A DNA stretch of 58,746 nucleotides from Acidocella sp. (lineage in GTDB: Bacteria; Pseudomonadota; Alphaproteobacteria; Acetobacterales; Acetobacteraceae). The translations under genes and the position numbers were made by a program. The stretch is taken from the NCBI GenBank assembly GCA_026224875.1, contig JAMFRU010000013.1, positions 1 to 58,746 on the forward strand, given 5' to 3'. Under the pieces are notes generated by a model, which had not been told where the DNA came from, searched no databases, and saw only the letters and a program-made list of their open reading frames with translations. Shown piece after piece: positions 17,017 through 26,327 of this stretch (position 1 is its first letter; each line of letters begins with the position of its first letter).

Positions 17017-20000
17017 TCATGGCGAACGCGGCCGCAGCCGCTGCGACAATCCATCAAACGCCAGATAGATCGCAGGCGTGGTGAACAAGGTCAGCACCTG
17101 GCTCACCAGCAACCCGCCCACAATGGCAATGCCCAACGGCTGGCGCAATTCCGAACCCATGCCGCCGCCGAAAATCAACGGCAATCCTGAGAACATCGCG
17201 GCCAAAGTCGTCATCAAAATCGGCCGGAAGCGCAGCAGTGCCGCCTCATAAATCGCCTCGCGCGACGACTTGCCCTCGCCGCGCTCGGCAGCCAGCGCGA
17301 AATCGATCATCATAATCGCGTTCTTCTTCACGATGCCTATGAGCAGCACGATGCCGATAATGCCGATCACCCCCAGCCCCTCGCCCGAGACCCAGAGGAA
17401 GAACAGCGCGCCGATGGCAGCCGACGGCAGTGTGGAGAGGATCGTGACCGGGTGGATGAAACTCTCATAGAGCACGCCCAGCACGATATAGACCGTAACG
17501 ATCGCGGCCAGCAGCAGAAACACCTCATTACTGAGCGAGCTTTGGAACGAGGCCGCGGCACCGAGGAAAGTGGTCTGAATCGCCGCCGGCAACTTCAAGT
17601 CTTTCTCCGCCGCCTCGATCGCATTCACCGCCTGGCCCAGCGACGCGCCGGGAGCGAGGTTGAAGGAGATGGTGGTGGCAGGGAACTGGCCGAGATGCTC
17701 GATCACCAGCGGCTTGTTCTGAATCTGGAACGTGGAGATCGCCGAAAGCGGCACCTGCCCGCCGGAAGCAGCAGAGGACGGCAGGTAAATATGCCCCAGG
17801 GCCGCCAGCGAATTCATCTGCGCCGGATCGGTACCGAGGATAACGCGATACTGATCCGTCTCCGTGAAAATGGTGGAGATGATGCGCTGGCCGAAAGCAT
17901 CATACAGCGCCGAATCCACCGTCGCCGGCGTTATCCCGAACCGTGCGGCATTGGTGCGGTCGATGGTGATGTACACCGACTGCCCATTGGCCTGCAGCCC
18001 GCTCGCCACATCGGTCAGCTCCGGCAGTGACTGCAGCTTGGCCATGAACTGCGGCACATAGGTGGTGAAATCAGCCGAATTGGGATCTTCCAGCACGAAT
18101 TGATACTGCGTCGGCGCCACGGTGGTGTTCAGCGTCAGGCTCTGCACCGGCTGCAGGAACAGCGCTATGCCCGGCACATTGGCCACCTCCTGATTCAACC
18201 GCGGAATGATCTGCGACGCCGAAAGGCTGCGCTCGTTCTTGGGTTTCAAATTAATCAGAAAGCGGCCCTGGTTAAGCGTGGTGTTGGTCCCGTCAATACC
18301 GATGCTGGAAGTCAGGCTGACGACATCCGGGTCCTTCAAAATCGCGTCGGCCAGCGCCTGCTGGTGTTCGGCCATGGCGGCGTAGGAGGTGCTCTGCGAC
18401 CCCTGGCTTATGCCCTGGATGACGCCGACATCCTGCACCGGGAAAAATCCTTTCGGGATAAAAACATACAGCAGCACGGTCAGCACCAGTGCTGCCACGG
18501 CCACGCCGAGCGTCAACCGCACATGCGCCAGCACCCAGATCAGCCCGCGCCCGTACCACGCGATCAGCCGGTTGAACTGCGTCTCGCTCCAGTTCTCGAA
18601 CCGGTTGGGATGCGTGTCCTCCTTGGCCAGCAGCAGGCGCGAGCACAGCATCGGCACCAAAGTGAGCGACACGATGGCCGAAATAACGATGGTGCAGGCG
18701 AGCGTAATGGCGAATTCCGAGAACAGCCGCCCCACCACATCGCCCATGAACAGCAGCGGGATCAGCACCGCGAGCAAGGAGGCCGTCAGCGTAATGATGG
18801 TGAATCCCATCTGGCCCGCGCCCTTCAAGGCGGCCTCCATCGGCGTGTCGCCCATCTCCACGTAACGGGAAATATTCTCGATCATCACAATGGAATCATC
18901 CACCACAAACCCGGTCGCGACGATGAGTGCCATCAGCGAGAGGTTATCGATGGAAAAACCGGCGAGATACATGAACGACAGCGCCCCGATGAGCGACACC
19001 GGCACCGAAATACTGGGAATGATGGTGGCCCGCCAATTGCGCAGGAACACGAAGATAACCAGCACCACCAAAGCCACGCTCACGGACAAATCCAGCTCCG
19101 CATCGCTCACCGAAGCGCGGATGGAGGTGGTGCCGTCGCTCATCACCGCCACGGTCACATCCCCAGGCAGGCCGGTGGTGAGGGTGGGAAGCGCGCGCTT
19201 GATTGCATTCACCGTGGCGATAACGTTTGCCCCAGGCTGGCGCTGGATATTCAACACGATGGCCGGAGTGCGATTGGCCCAGGCGCCCAGCTCGGCATTC
19301 TCCGGTGCCGAAATAATCGTCGCGATATCGCCCAGATACACCGGCGTGCCGTTTTTATACGCGATCACCAGTTTGGTATATTCCGAAGCCTGGGTAATCT
19401 GGTCATTGGCGTTAATCGTATAGGTCTGGGCCGGGCCGGAAAAACTGCCCTTCGGCGCATTCACGTTGAGGTTGGCGATATCGGTGCGGATATTATCGAT
19501 CGAGATCCCGTACGATGCCAAAGCCTGCGGGTTCACCTGCACGCGTATCGCCGGCGTATTGCCGCCGCTGATGGTCACCAGCCCCACGCCGGGAATTTCC
19601 GAAAGTTTCGAGGCCAGCCGCGTATTGGCGATGGTCTCTACATCGGTGAGGTTCATGGTTTTGGAGGTAATCGCCAGCGTCATCACCGGCGCATCGGCCG
19701 GGTTCACTTTCGCGTAAATCGGCGGCGCCGGCAGGTCCGATGGCAGCAGATTCCCGGCCGCGTTGATTGCCGCCTGCACCTCTTGCTCGGCCACATCCAA
19801 AGACAGCGACAGATCGAACTGCAGGGTTATAACGGAGGCCCCGGCAGAGCTGGAAGACTGCATCTGCTGCAGCCCCTCCATCTCGCCCAACTGGCGTTCC
19901 AGCGGGGCGGTCACGGAAGAGGTCATCACATCAGGCGAGGCGCCGGGGTAGAAGGTCTGCACCTGGATCGTCGGGTAATCGATATCCGGCAGAGCCGCGA

Positions 20001-20100
20001 TCGGCAGATATTTGAACGACACCAGCCCGGCCAGCACAAAGGCGATCATCAGCAGCGATGTCGCAACCGGCCGCAGGATGAAGAGTTTTGACGGATTCAC
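17017..20100 (-). CDS. mdtB: RND efflux transporter inner-membrane subunit, MdtB-like
   Basis: 1027 residues, the canonical HAE1 RND length. It starts [22 protein letters not shown]4 has [20 protein letters not shown] with the Asp pair, and TM10 has [20 protein letters not shown]. The periplasmic part has [20 protein letters not shown] and [20 protein letters not shown]. It is homologous to, but distinct from, the downstream subunit. In E. coli MdtB and MdtC form a heterotrimer, and by analogy these two may do so. Its ATG overlaps the adaptor gene stop (ATGA), giving coupled translation in the order adaptor, RND-B, RND-C, channel. Confidence 0.94.
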   Translation of the reverse strand: MNPSKLFILRPVATSLLMIAFVLAGLVSFKYLPIAALPDIDYPTIQVQTFYPGASPDVMTSSVTAPLERQLGEMEGLQQMQSSSSAGASVITLQFDLSLSLDVAEQEVQAAINAAGNLLPSDLPAPPIYAKVNPADAPVMTLAITSKTMNLTDVETIANTRLASKLSEIPGVGLVTISGGNTPAIRVQVNPQALASYGISIDNIRTDIANLNVNAPKGSFSGPAQTYTINANDQITQASEYTKLVIAYKNGTPVYLGDIATIISAPENAELGAWANRTPAIVLNIQRQPGANVIATVNAIKRALPTLTTGLPGDVTVAVMSDGTTSIRASVSDAELDLSVSVALVVLVIFVFLRNWRATIIPSISVPVSLIGALSFMYLAGFSIDNLSLMALIVATGFVVDDSIVMIENISRYVEMGDTPMEAALKGAGQMGFTIITLTASLLAVLIPLLFMGDVVGRLFSEFAITLACTIVISAIVSLTLVPMLCSRLLLAKEDTHPNRFENWSETQFNRLIAWYGRGLIWVLAHVRLTLGVAVAALVLTVLLYVFIPKGFFPVQDVGVIQGISQGSQSTSYAAMAEHQQALADAILKDPDVVSLTSSIGIDGTNTTLNQGRFLINLKPKNERSLSASQIIPRLNQEVANVPGIALFLQPVQSLTLNTTVAPTQYQFVLEDPNSADFTTYVPQFMAKLQSLPELTDVASGLQANGQSVYITIDRTNAARFGITPATVDSALYDAFGQRIISTIFTETDQYRVILGTDPAQMNSLAALGHIYLPSSAASGGQVPLSAISTFQIQNKPLVIEHLGQFPATTISFNLAPGASLGQAVNAIEAAEKDLKLPAAIQTTFLGAAASFQSSLSNEVFLLLAAIVTVYIVLGVLYESFIHPVTILSTLPSAAIGALFFLWVSGEGLGVIGIIGIVLLIGIVKKNAIMMIDFALAAERGEGKSSREAIYEAALLRFRPILMTTLAAMFSGLPLIFGGGMGSELRQPLGIAIVGGLLVSQVLTLFTTPAIYLAFDGLSQRLRPRSP

Positions 20101-21356
20101 GAGGCAGCAGAACCGCTATCGTTTGGAGCGGCTGTGCCGTCACTACCGCTCTTCTTCTTGTGGTGATGCTTCTTTCCCGGCACTTCGTTCTGCGCCTGGG
20201 CGCCGGCAGCACCGGTTGCCGTGGCGGCGGGCGTGCTCGCCTGCACCTTCATGCCCTCGGCCAGCCGGTCTATGCCGTCGGTCACGATCGTATCGCCCAC
20301 GGCAACACCCTTGGTGATCACGGTATTCGTGCCATCGGTCGGCCCGGCGGTGATCACCTGCACATGCACGGTGCTATCCGGCTGCACCACATAAACATAA
20401 GTCCCGGGCGCGCCGGTCTGCACCGCACTTGAGGGCACCAGCACAGCATTTTGAACCGTGTTCACGAGCAGATGCACATTGACGAACTCATTGGGGAACA
20501 GCGCCCCATCCGCATTGGCGAAATTCGCCCGCAGCTTCACCATGCCGGTCGAGGTATCGACCTGGTTATCCACCGCGGCCAAAACGCCGTCTTCCAGTTT
20601 GGTCGTGTCGTCGCTGGCGTAGGCGGTTGCGGCGAGTTGCACCCCCTGCCCCAGCCGCACAAGCACCGGGGCGAGGTCCGCCTGCGCCACCGAGAATATC
20701 GCCGTGGTGGGCGCTATGGTGGTGACCACCGCAATGCCGGTCGTGCTGCCGGAGGTGACGTAATTGCCGACATCCACCAGCCGCAGACCCACGCGCCCGG
20801 CAACCGGCGAGGTAATGTGGCAATAAACAAGGTTGAGCTTGGCGGTGTCGATATTGGCCTGGTCAGAGAGTACCGTGGCCGCATCCTGCGCCACGAGGTA
20901 ACGCTGATCGGACACCTGCTGGGCCGAAATACTATCCTGCGTGGCCAGTTTTTCAAAGCGTGCAAGGTCGGAACGGGCCTGGCCGAGCACCGCCTGGTCC
21001 TTGGCATAGGCGGCCTGGTCCTGCTCCAGCTGGATCTGGTAAGGGCGCGGGTCGATCTGCGCCAGAAACTCACCGGCGGTGACATCCTCGCCCTCGGTAA
21101 AGGCCACCTGGGTCAAATACCCGCTGATCTGCGGCAGCACGGTAACTGTGGCATTGGGGGTGATGGTGCCAAGCTCATCCAGCGTGACCGGCATATTGCC
21201 CGTAACCGCCTTGGCAACCCCCACCGAGGGGGCGGCCGCCGCGTGCTTGGCCGTGCCGCCCGAATGGCGCCACCAGATGAACGCTATGAGCAGCACAACT
21301 GCGCCCGCAATATACCAGCGTTTCCGTCCGCGCTGCCGTTTCGCCGGTTCCGCCAA
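20097..21356 (-). CDS. mdtA: RND efflux periplasmic adaptor, MdtA-like (HlyD family)
   Basis: 419 residues. A single N-terminal membrane anchor ([17 protein letters not shown], ~14-30) is followed by a lipoyl half-motif ([20 protein letters not shown] and [16 protein letters not shown]), a helical hairpin (~110-180), the second lipoyl half ([20 protein letters not shown]) and beta-barrel domains. It links the RND subunits to the outer-membrane channel. The last ~40 residues are low complexity and lysine/histidine-rich (GKKHHHKKK). The start is TTG 21356, supported by GGGGAG seven bases upstream. First gene of the pump operon; no regulator gene is adjacent. Confidence 0.93.
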   Translation of the reverse strand: MAEPAKRQRGRKRWYIAGAVVLLIAFIWWRHSGGTAKHAAAAPSVGVAKAVTGNMPVTLDELGTITPNATVTVLPQISGYLTQVAFTEGEDVTAGEFLAQIDPRPYQIQLEQDQAAYAKDQAVLGQARSDLARFEKLATQDSISAQQVSDQRYLVAQDAATVLSDQANIDTAKLNLVYCHITSPVAGRVGLRLVDVGNYVTSGSTTGIAVVTTIAPTTAIFSVAQADLAPVLVRLGQGVQLAATAYASDDTTKLEDGVLAAVDNQVDTSTGMVKLRANFANADGALFPNEFVNVHLLVNTVQNAVLVPSSAVQTGAPGTYVYVVQPDSTVHVQVITAGPTDGTNTVITKGVAVGDTIVTDGIDRLAEGMKVQASTPAATATGAAGAQAQNEVPGKKHHHKKKSGSDGTAAPNDSGSAAS

Positions 21357-21579
21357 TGCTATGCTCCCCTGAATACCCAGCCCCCCGAAAGCTGGTGCCG
21401 GAGCGGCCTCGGTTCAATTGCCCCAGGCAATGAAACCACAACCGTGACTCCGCCACCCTATCCCGGAGGTCGGGCGCCTATAGCCAATTGTGTTGGGTTT
21501 GTCGCGCGCAGCACCTTACCCGTTAATGACAAAAGGTAACTGCCCCAACCCTTCAGAGGTTACCTGTCCTTCGGCGGCT

Positions 21580-22140
21580 TCAGGAGGAGGGGAAGGTCAT
21601 CTGGGGGCCAAGCCCCATCAGCACCGGCAAAGCGGTGGCAATCAGCACGGCCACGGAGCTGACCAGCAGGATCACCCCGGCCTTCCAGAAATCCACACTC
21701 AGGCCGGCGGCCAGCGCAAACAGCCGGTACCAGAGCAGATACAGCCCCACGATCCCGAGGGTAAGCAGTTCGGCTACGGTGATGCCCAGCCCACATTGGG
21801 CCAGAATGGCACCGAAAAACGCCGCCACGAGCAGTGCGGGGAACAGCACCCAAAAGGACCAGTTAAGCGCGGTTGCGGTGCGCAGCCAGAATTTCTCGCG
21901 CCCAAACAGCCGCGCGAATTCATAAACCGCCACGGGGAGCAGCAGCACCACCACCAACCGGGCCAGAAACCCAACCACCGCCTGCTGCCAGGCGCCATGC
22001 AGTGCCGTGACCATGGCGCCTGCCAACGGAATACCGATAAGCGGTGCCAGCGAGGCGTAAAAATGGTTCAGATCGCTGCCGAATTCGGCAATGCCGGCGC
22101 GCTCGCATTTGGCCAGCCGCCACAGCCCGCGCATGATCAT
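21580..22140 (-). CDS. Integral membrane protein of unknown function
   Basis: About 186 residues, with five or so hydrophobic segments (for example LAPLIGIPLAGAMVTALHG, LARLVVVLLLPVAVYEFARL, FWVLFPALLVAAFFGAIL, LGIVGLYLLWYRLFALAAGL and AGVILLVSSVAVLIATALP). The arrangement resembles Yip1-type small membrane proteins often found beside dapE in alphaproteobacteria, but I do not recognise a functional motif. ATG 22140 overlaps the dapE stop (ATGA), so it is co-translated as the last gene of dapD-dapE. A role near the envelope or peptidoglycan is only suggested by that context. Confidence 0.75.
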   Translation of the reverse strand: MIMRGLWRLAKCERAGIAEFGSDLNHFYASLAPLIGIPLAGAMVTALHGAWQQAVVGFLARLVVVLLLPVAVYEFARLFGREKFWLRTATALNWSFWVLFPALLVAAFFGAILAQCGLGITVAELLTLGIVGLYLLWYRLFALAAGLSVDFWKAGVILLVSSVAVLIATALPVLMGLGPQMTFPSS

Positions 22141-23231
22141 ACGCAAAATGCGCCAATCAAGGCCTTGTAGACCGTCTTCAGCTGCAACAAATCGGCAATC
22201 GGCACGGCCTCATCCACTTTATGCATTGTGGCCCCGACTAGGCCGAATTCCGCCACCGGGCAATAGCGCGAGATGAACCGCGCATCCGAAGTCCCGCCTC
22301 CGGTATTCTGGTCCGGCGTCACCCCGGTCACGTCCTTAATGGCTTTGGTCAGCAGCGCGATTGCCGGGCCAGGCTGGGTTAGAAAGGCTTCGCCCGACAC
22401 GCTGACATCAAGCGTCGCCGCGGGCTCGTATTTATCCAGCGTGTCGCGCAACCACGCCGTCAGGCTGGCGCCGGAGTGGCCATCGTTGAACCGGATGTTC
22501 AGCCGCGCCGTGGCCGTACCAGGGATGACATTGGTCACCGGATTACCGACGTCGATCGTGGTGATCTGCAGTGACGAAGATTGGAAGAAGGCATTACCAT
22601 CATCTAATACCGTACCGGCCAGCTCGGCCAGCAGCGGCACAATCTTATGCACGGCATTATCGGCCAGATGCGGATAGGCCGCATGGCCCTGCCGCCCCGG
22701 CATGGTAATGCGCGCATTCAAACTGCCGCGCCGCCCGACTTTCACCACATCCCCCAGCCGCGCCACGCTGGTCGGCTCGCCAACCACGCAGAAATCCGGG
22801 ATTTTGCCCTCAGCCGCCATCCATTCCAGCACTTTGACCGTGCCATTGATGGCCTCACCCTCTTCATCGCCGGTGATGAGGAACGAAATATGCCCCGGCA
22901 TTTCCGCCGCCGCTGCGGTAAAGGCCGCGATGCTGCCCTTCATATCCACAGCACCCCGGCCATAGACGATGCCCTCGATCTCCTCGGCGGCAAACGGGTC
23001 ATGCGCCCAGCCGGTACCGGGCGGCACCACATCCGTATGCCCGGCAAAGCACAGACGCGGGCCGGGGCCAGCCCGTTCGGCAAAGAAATTCTCGATCTCA
23101 CCGAACTTCAGCTTTGTGACCACAAAGCCTTGTTCTTCAAGTATATTGATGAGCACGGCTTGCGCACCGCCATCCGCCGGGGTGACGGAATTGCAGCGCA
23201 CCAGATCGCGCGCGAGACTGACCGGATCCAT
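22137..23231 (-). CDS. dapE: Succinyl-diaminopimelate desuccinylase
   Basis: 364 residues, M20 metallopeptidase fold. It hydrolyses N-succinyl-LL-diaminopimelate to LL-diaminopimelate and succinate, feeding lysine and peptidoglycan synthesis. Metal ligands and catalytic residues are visible: His-Asp in FAGHTDVVPPG, Asp in YGRGAVDMKGSIAAF, the Glu pair in ITGDEEGEAINGT, and a final His in VGATMHKVDEAVP. The dimerisation/lid domain lies at ~180-290 (RRGSLNARITMPGRQGHAAY). It starts three bases after the dapD stop and overlaps the following membrane-protein gene. Confidence 0.96.
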   Translation of the reverse strand: MDPVSLARDLVRCNSVTPADGGAQAVLINILEEQGFVVTKLKFGEIENFFAERAGPGPRLCFAGHTDVVPPGTGWAHDPFAAEEIEGIVYGRGAVDMKGSIAAFTAAAAEMPGHISFLITGDEEGEAINGTVKVLEWMAAEGKIPDFCVVGEPTSVARLGDVVKVGRRGSLNARITMPGRQGHAAYPHLADNAVHKIVPLLAELAGTVLDDGNAFFQSSSLQITTIDVGNPVTNVIPGTATARLNIRFNDGHSGASLTAWLRDTLDKYEPAATLDVSVSGEAFLTQPGPAIALLTKAIKDVTGVTPDQNTGGGTSDARFISRYCPVAEFGLVGATMHKVDEAVPIADLLQLKTVYKALIGAFCV

Positions 23232-23234
23232 GAT

Positions 23235-24074
23235 TTACGCGCGCAGTAGCTCGTTGACGGAGGTCTTGGAGCGCGTCTGCGCATCAACGCGCTTGACGAT
23301 GACCGCGCAGGCCAGGCTCGGAGAAGGCAGGCCGATGCGGGTACGGCGCCCAGGCAGCGTGCCGGGGACCACCACTGAATAAGGCGGCACCTTGCCATAG
23401 AACACTTCGCCAGACTCGCGGTCCACGATCTTGGTCGAGCCGCCCAGGAACACGCCCATGGAAATCACGGAACCCTGGCCGACGATAACACCTTCAGCCA
23501 CTTCCGAACGCGCGCCGATAAAGCAATCATCTTCAATAATCACCGGATTGGCCTGCAACGGCTCCAACACGCCGCCAATGCCGACACCGCCGGAAATATG
23601 GCAGTTCTTGCCGATCTGGGCGCAGGACCCAACGGTGGACCAGGTATCGATCATCGTACCCTCGCCGATGCGCGCCCCGACATTCACGAAACAGGGCATA
23701 AGCACCACGCCGGGAGCAATATAGGAGGAGTAACGGATGACCGCACCCGGCACCACGCGCACGCCGGCGGCGGCAAAGCGGTGCTGCTTCCAGTTATCGT
23801 ATTTCAGGCCCACTTTATCAAAGGCCGGGGCACCGCCGGCGGCGGCTTCCACCAGCTGATTCGGATGGATGCGAAACGACAGCAGCACGGCCTGCTTCAC
23901 CCATTGGTTGACGATCCATTCCTCGCCCTCCAGCTCGGCCACGCGGATCTGGCCATTATCGAGCATCTCCAGCGTGCTCTCAACGGCGTTGCGGACGGCA
24001 CCTTGGGTGGTCGGGGAGATATCGGAGCGCCTGTCCCAGGCATTCTCGATAATGGATTTCAGGTCCTTGCTCAT
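23235..24074 (-). CDS. dapD: Tetrahydrodipicolinate N-succinyltransferase
   Basis: 279 residues from ATG 24074, preceded by GAGG five bases away; a longer reading to 24188 lacks family support. It transfers succinyl from succinyl-CoA to tetrahydrodipicolinate, the step before DapC and DapE in the succinylase branch of lysine synthesis. The N-terminal helical domain is [20 protein letters not shown]. Then comes a left-handed beta-helix of hexapeptide repeats ([40 protein letters not shown]). The tail is [20 protein letters not shown]. It heads the operon dapD-dapE-membrane protein. Confidence 0.96.
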   Translation of the reverse strand: MSKDLKSIIENAWDRRSDISPTTQGAVRNAVESTLEMLDNGQIRVAELEGEEWIVNQWVKQAVLLSFRIHPNQLVEAAAGGAPAFDKVGLKYDNWKQHRFAAAGVRVVPGAVIRYSSYIAPGVVLMPCFVNVGARIGEGTMIDTWSTVGSCAQIGKNCHISGGVGIGGVLEPLQANPVIIEDDCFIGARSEVAEGVIVGQGSVISMGVFLGGSTKIVDRESGEVFYGKVPPYSVVVPGTLPGRRTRIGLPSPSLACAVIVKRVDAQTRSKTSVNELLRA

Positions 24075-24210
24075 ACGCGCCTCAAACTTCTTAACATGAC
24101 AACAGCATGAACGTTTGCACTGCACAATGTCAACGCACACGGTCAACACACGCGGCCAATATTGCTCTCTGGTTAAGAGGTTATTCACGTATGGCCTTTA
24201 GAAACATCGC

Positions 24211-25173
24211 ATGACTAGCTCCCCCCTCTCGCTCTCCGCGCCGCTGGCATCCGCCCCCGGCACCTCCTGGCTTGCCGTGGCCGCCATGCTGGCGGATCTC
24301 GCTTTCGAGACCGACCCGATGGGCCAATTCACCGGTTTCGGCCCCGGCAAGGCGCTCGGCCAGCCCACCGCCAATCTGCTGGGGGTGGAGCTGGCAACAT
24401 TGCTGGCCGGCGGCTCGGCGGAGGAAGAGGCGCTGAGTGCGGCGCAGTTCCGCTCCATCATCACGACAATTTGCACGGAATGCATGGCCTGGCACGGCAA
24501 GGTGCGGCTGGTGCAGCTGGATGGCGGCTCGGCCTTCTACCGCCTCTCCCTCGCCCCGCGCATTACCGGCGGGCAGGTTACCGGCACCTACGGGTTGCTG
24601 TTCGATATGGACACACCCGAGCTGACCCTGCCCGACCGCCACGCCGGCCGCCCGGACGACCCGGCGCTGAGCCGCGGCAATACAATGCTGGATTCCGAGA
24701 CCGGGCTCTGGTCCAGCCGCACCTTTGGCGATGATATCGCCCGGCGGTTCGACCGGCTGGATGTCGAAGAGCAACCCGGCACACTGCTGTATCTCGGGTT
24801 TTCCCGCAGCTCCGCCAAATTCCGCAGCGCCGTCGCCATCCGCCTGGCCGAGGAGCTGCGCGACATCGTGCGCCCGACCGATTTGCTGGGGCGCATCGAT
24901 GAGACCACCATCGCGCTATGGTGCGACGGCATGGATCACCTCACCGGGGGCGAGCGCGCCTCCAAATTCTGCACCAGCCTGCCCGCCATGCTGCCCGAAC
25001 GCGCCACCATCACCGTGGGCGTGGCGCCGCGCTGGTCCGGCAGCGGCGATGATGCTTCCTCAGTGCTGGAACACGCCGCCGTGGCCCTGCGCCTGGCCGA
25101 TATGGCCGCCGAACGCGCCAATGTGGGGGCGGAAAACCCGGTCGGGGCCTGGCGGGTGTGGCAGCGGGATTAG
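24211..25173 (+). CDS. PAS-like/degenerate GGDEF protein
   Basis: 320 residues. Residues ~20-140 look like a divergent PAS fold (FETDPMGQFTGFGPGKALGQ and ITGGQVTGTYGLLFDMDTPE). Residues ~155-310 follow a GGDEF-domain pattern: DSETGLWSSRTFGDDIARRF, then LAEELRDIVRPTDLLGRIDE, then TITVGVAPR and a closing ADMAAERANVG. The GGDEF loop itself is replaced by RIDETTIALW, so cyclase activity is not expected. Such degenerate domains serve as c-di-GMP or protein-binding modules. It is divergent from dapD across a 136-bp gap, and palindromic element copy C starts ten bases after its stop. Confidence 0.7.
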   Translation: MTSSPLSLSAPLASAPGTSWLAVAAMLADLAFETDPMGQFTGFGPGKALGQPTANLLGVELATLLAGGSAEEEALSAAQFRSIITTICTECMAWHGKVRLVQLDGGSAFYRLSLAPRITGGQVTGTYGLLFDMDTPELTLPDRHAGRPDDPALSRGNTMLDSETGLWSSRTFGDDIARRFDRLDVEEQPGTLLYLGFSRSSAKFRSAVAIRLAEELRDIVRPTDLLGRIDETTIALWCDGMDHLTGGERASKFCTSLPAMLPERATITVGVAPRWSGSGDDASSVLEHAAVALRLADMAAERANVGAENPVGAWRVWQRD

Positions 25174-25182
25174 CCCCGCTCA

Positions 25183-25323
25183 GAGACTGTCTGAGAAGCC
25201 CCTCTGGCGGCCGTCTAGCGGCGATTTTCTGTGCGCAAGTGCTCACGTACAAGGGTACGCTGCGCTCCTGTGCTCAAAAATCACCACTATACGACTCACC
25301 AGAGCGGCTTCTCAAACAGTCTC
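25183..25323 (-). repeat. Palindromic element, copy C (141 bp)
   Basis: This copy is in the opposite orientation to B (its centre reads GCTCACGTACAAGGGTACGC on the plus strand). Ends GAGACTGTCTGAGAAGCC and GGCTTCTCAAACAGTCTC are inverted repeats with one base bulged. Length is again exactly 141 bp. It sits between two convergent genes. Its right end and the next base form the stop codon of the small ORF at 25324-25473. It is open in at least two plus-strand frames. Confidence 0.88.
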
Positions 25324-25473
25324 TCAGGGCCCGAGGCTAAGCCCCGCCGATGAGGATTGGAGTGCGGCATATGTGGCTTTCGGCGCTTCGCAGTGCTGGT
25401 AAACGAGCACGACCGCGCTTAGGGCTACAAGCGATACCAGCAAAGCACTGACGGTGTGGGCGAGCTTGTTCAT
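25324..25473 (-). CDS. Small single-span membrane ORF
   Basis: A 49-residue ORF: MNKLAHTVSALLVSLVALSA, then VVLVYQHCEAPKATYAALQS and a short tail ending GLSLGP. It has a basic start, one hydrophobic segment (~9-25) and a single Cys just after it, giving a signal-anchor or small membrane protein topology. The ribosome-binding site is weak. The stop TGA abuts palindromic element copy C, so the original gene end may have been changed by the insertion. No homologue is recognised. The coding call rests on the clean hydrophobic profile only. Confidence 0.45.
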   Translation of the reverse strand: MNKLAHTVSALLVSLVALSAVVLVYQHCEAPKATYAALQSSSAGLSLGP

Positions 25474-25611
25474 TATTCTCGGTCCCGATTAATCCATGGA
25501 CCCCAGATTTATGCGGGTCGTTTCTTTTCCCTATTCAATCCATATAGGCCAACGGCAGCCATTGGAAAAGCCGAATCTGCGTAACCGCCACCCAAATGGC
25601 GCCCCCCTCAC

Positions 25612-25640
25612 CTTGTTTCGGGCCGCAAATTCGCCTAATT
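25612..25640 (+). promoter_or_regulatory. Candidate sigma-32 (heat shock) promoter of grpE
   Basis: CTTG at 25612-25615 and CCTAATT at 25634-25640, 18 bases apart, resemble the alphaproteobacterial sigma-32 pattern CTTG-N17/18-CYTATNT. The grpE ATG is only eight bases after the -10-like box, which would imply a nearly leaderless transcript. No Shine-Dalgarno sequence is present there, which fits that idea. It is still a weak match. Confidence 0.35.
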
Positions 25641-25647
25641 CCGCCGC

Positions 25648-26214
25648 ATGACCGAGAATACTGACAAGACCGAAATCCCCCCTCAGGAAGAACTGCCGCC
25701 GGAGACGCCGGAGCAGCGTATCGCCACGCTGGAGCAGGAGCTTCAGGAGATGCGCGATAAATGGCTGCGCTCCGAGGCCGAGATGGCCAATCTGCGTACG
25801 CGTACCAAGCGTGAGGTGGATGACGCCCGCGCCTATGCGCTGCAGAAATTCGGCCGCGACGTGGCCGAAGCGGCTGAGAATTTAACCCGCGGCATTACCT
25901 CGCTGCCCAAGCGCACCGAGGATGAGCCCGAGATTATCAGTAAGATGCGTGACGGGTTCGAGGGCATCGAGCGCTCGTTCATAGCCCTGCTGGAACGCAA
26001 CGGCATCACCCGCATCGACCCAACCGGGGCAGCGTTCGACGCCAATCTGCACCAGGCGATGGCCGAGCAGGAAAGTGCTGAGCACCCGCCCGGCACCATC
26101 ATCCAGGCCTGGACCCAGACCTGGCAGCTCAACGGGCGCCTGCTGCGCCCTGCCATGGTTGTGGTTGCCAAACCGCCGGCGGGGGCTGCGCCGCATATTG
26201 ACGTCGAGGCGTAA
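25648..26214 (+). CDS. grpE: GrpE, nucleotide exchange factor of DnaK
   Basis: 188 residues. An acidic start is followed by a long dimerising coiled coil (~20-65, QRIATLEQELQEMRDKWLRS then ANLRTRTKREVDDARAYALQ), a four-helix segment, and a C-terminal beta domain with GAAFDANLHQAMAEQESAEH and GRLLRPAMVVVAK, the family signature. It releases ADP from DnaK in the heat shock chaperone cycle. No dnaK, dnaJ or hrcA is adjacent, so it stands alone here. The stop codon lies inside the first of three short hairpin repeats, and a strong terminator follows. Confidence 0.95.
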   Translation: MTENTDKTEIPPQEELPPETPEQRIATLEQELQEMRDKWLRSEAEMANLRTRTKREVDDARAYALQKFGRDVAEAAENLTRGITSLPKRTEDEPEIISKMRDGFEGIERSFIALLERNGITRIDPTGAAFDANLHQAMAEQESAEHPPGTIIQAWTQTWQLNGRLLRPAMVVVAKPPAGAAPHIDVEA

Positions 26215-26275
26215 GCCTCGCCCAGCTAATCGAGGCGTAAGCCTCGCCCAACAATCTAAGGCGTAAGCCTCGCCA
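26205..26275 (+). repeat. Three tandem GAGGCGTAAGCCTCG hairpin repeats
   Basis: CGAGGCGTAAGCCTCG occurs at 26205-26220 and 26231-26246, and a shortened form AAGGCGTAAGCCTCG at about 26258-26272. Each is a small palindrome with a TAA loop. The first contains the grpE stop codon within its loop. Confidence 0.8.
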
Positions 26276-26281
26276 GCTATA

Positions 26282-26327
26282 TAAGGGCAAATTTCGCCAA
26301 AAAGGCGAGGTTTGTCCCTTATTTTTT
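26282..26327 (+). terminator. Rho-independent terminator of grpE (probably bidirectional)
   Basis: AAGGGCAAATTTCGCC pairs imperfectly with GGCGAGGTTTGTCCCTT around an A-rich loop, followed by ATTTTTT on the plus strand. The T-tract overlaps the 3' end of the convergent AsmA-like gene (stop at 26319). A-rich flanks would let it work on the minus strand too. Confidence 0.8.

Noticed and set aside
18100-20091. A 663-codon open frame on the plus strand
   Set aside because: It is antisense to the MdtB-like gene, rich in His/Arg/Gln, and typical of GC-rich mirror frames. No family motif is present.
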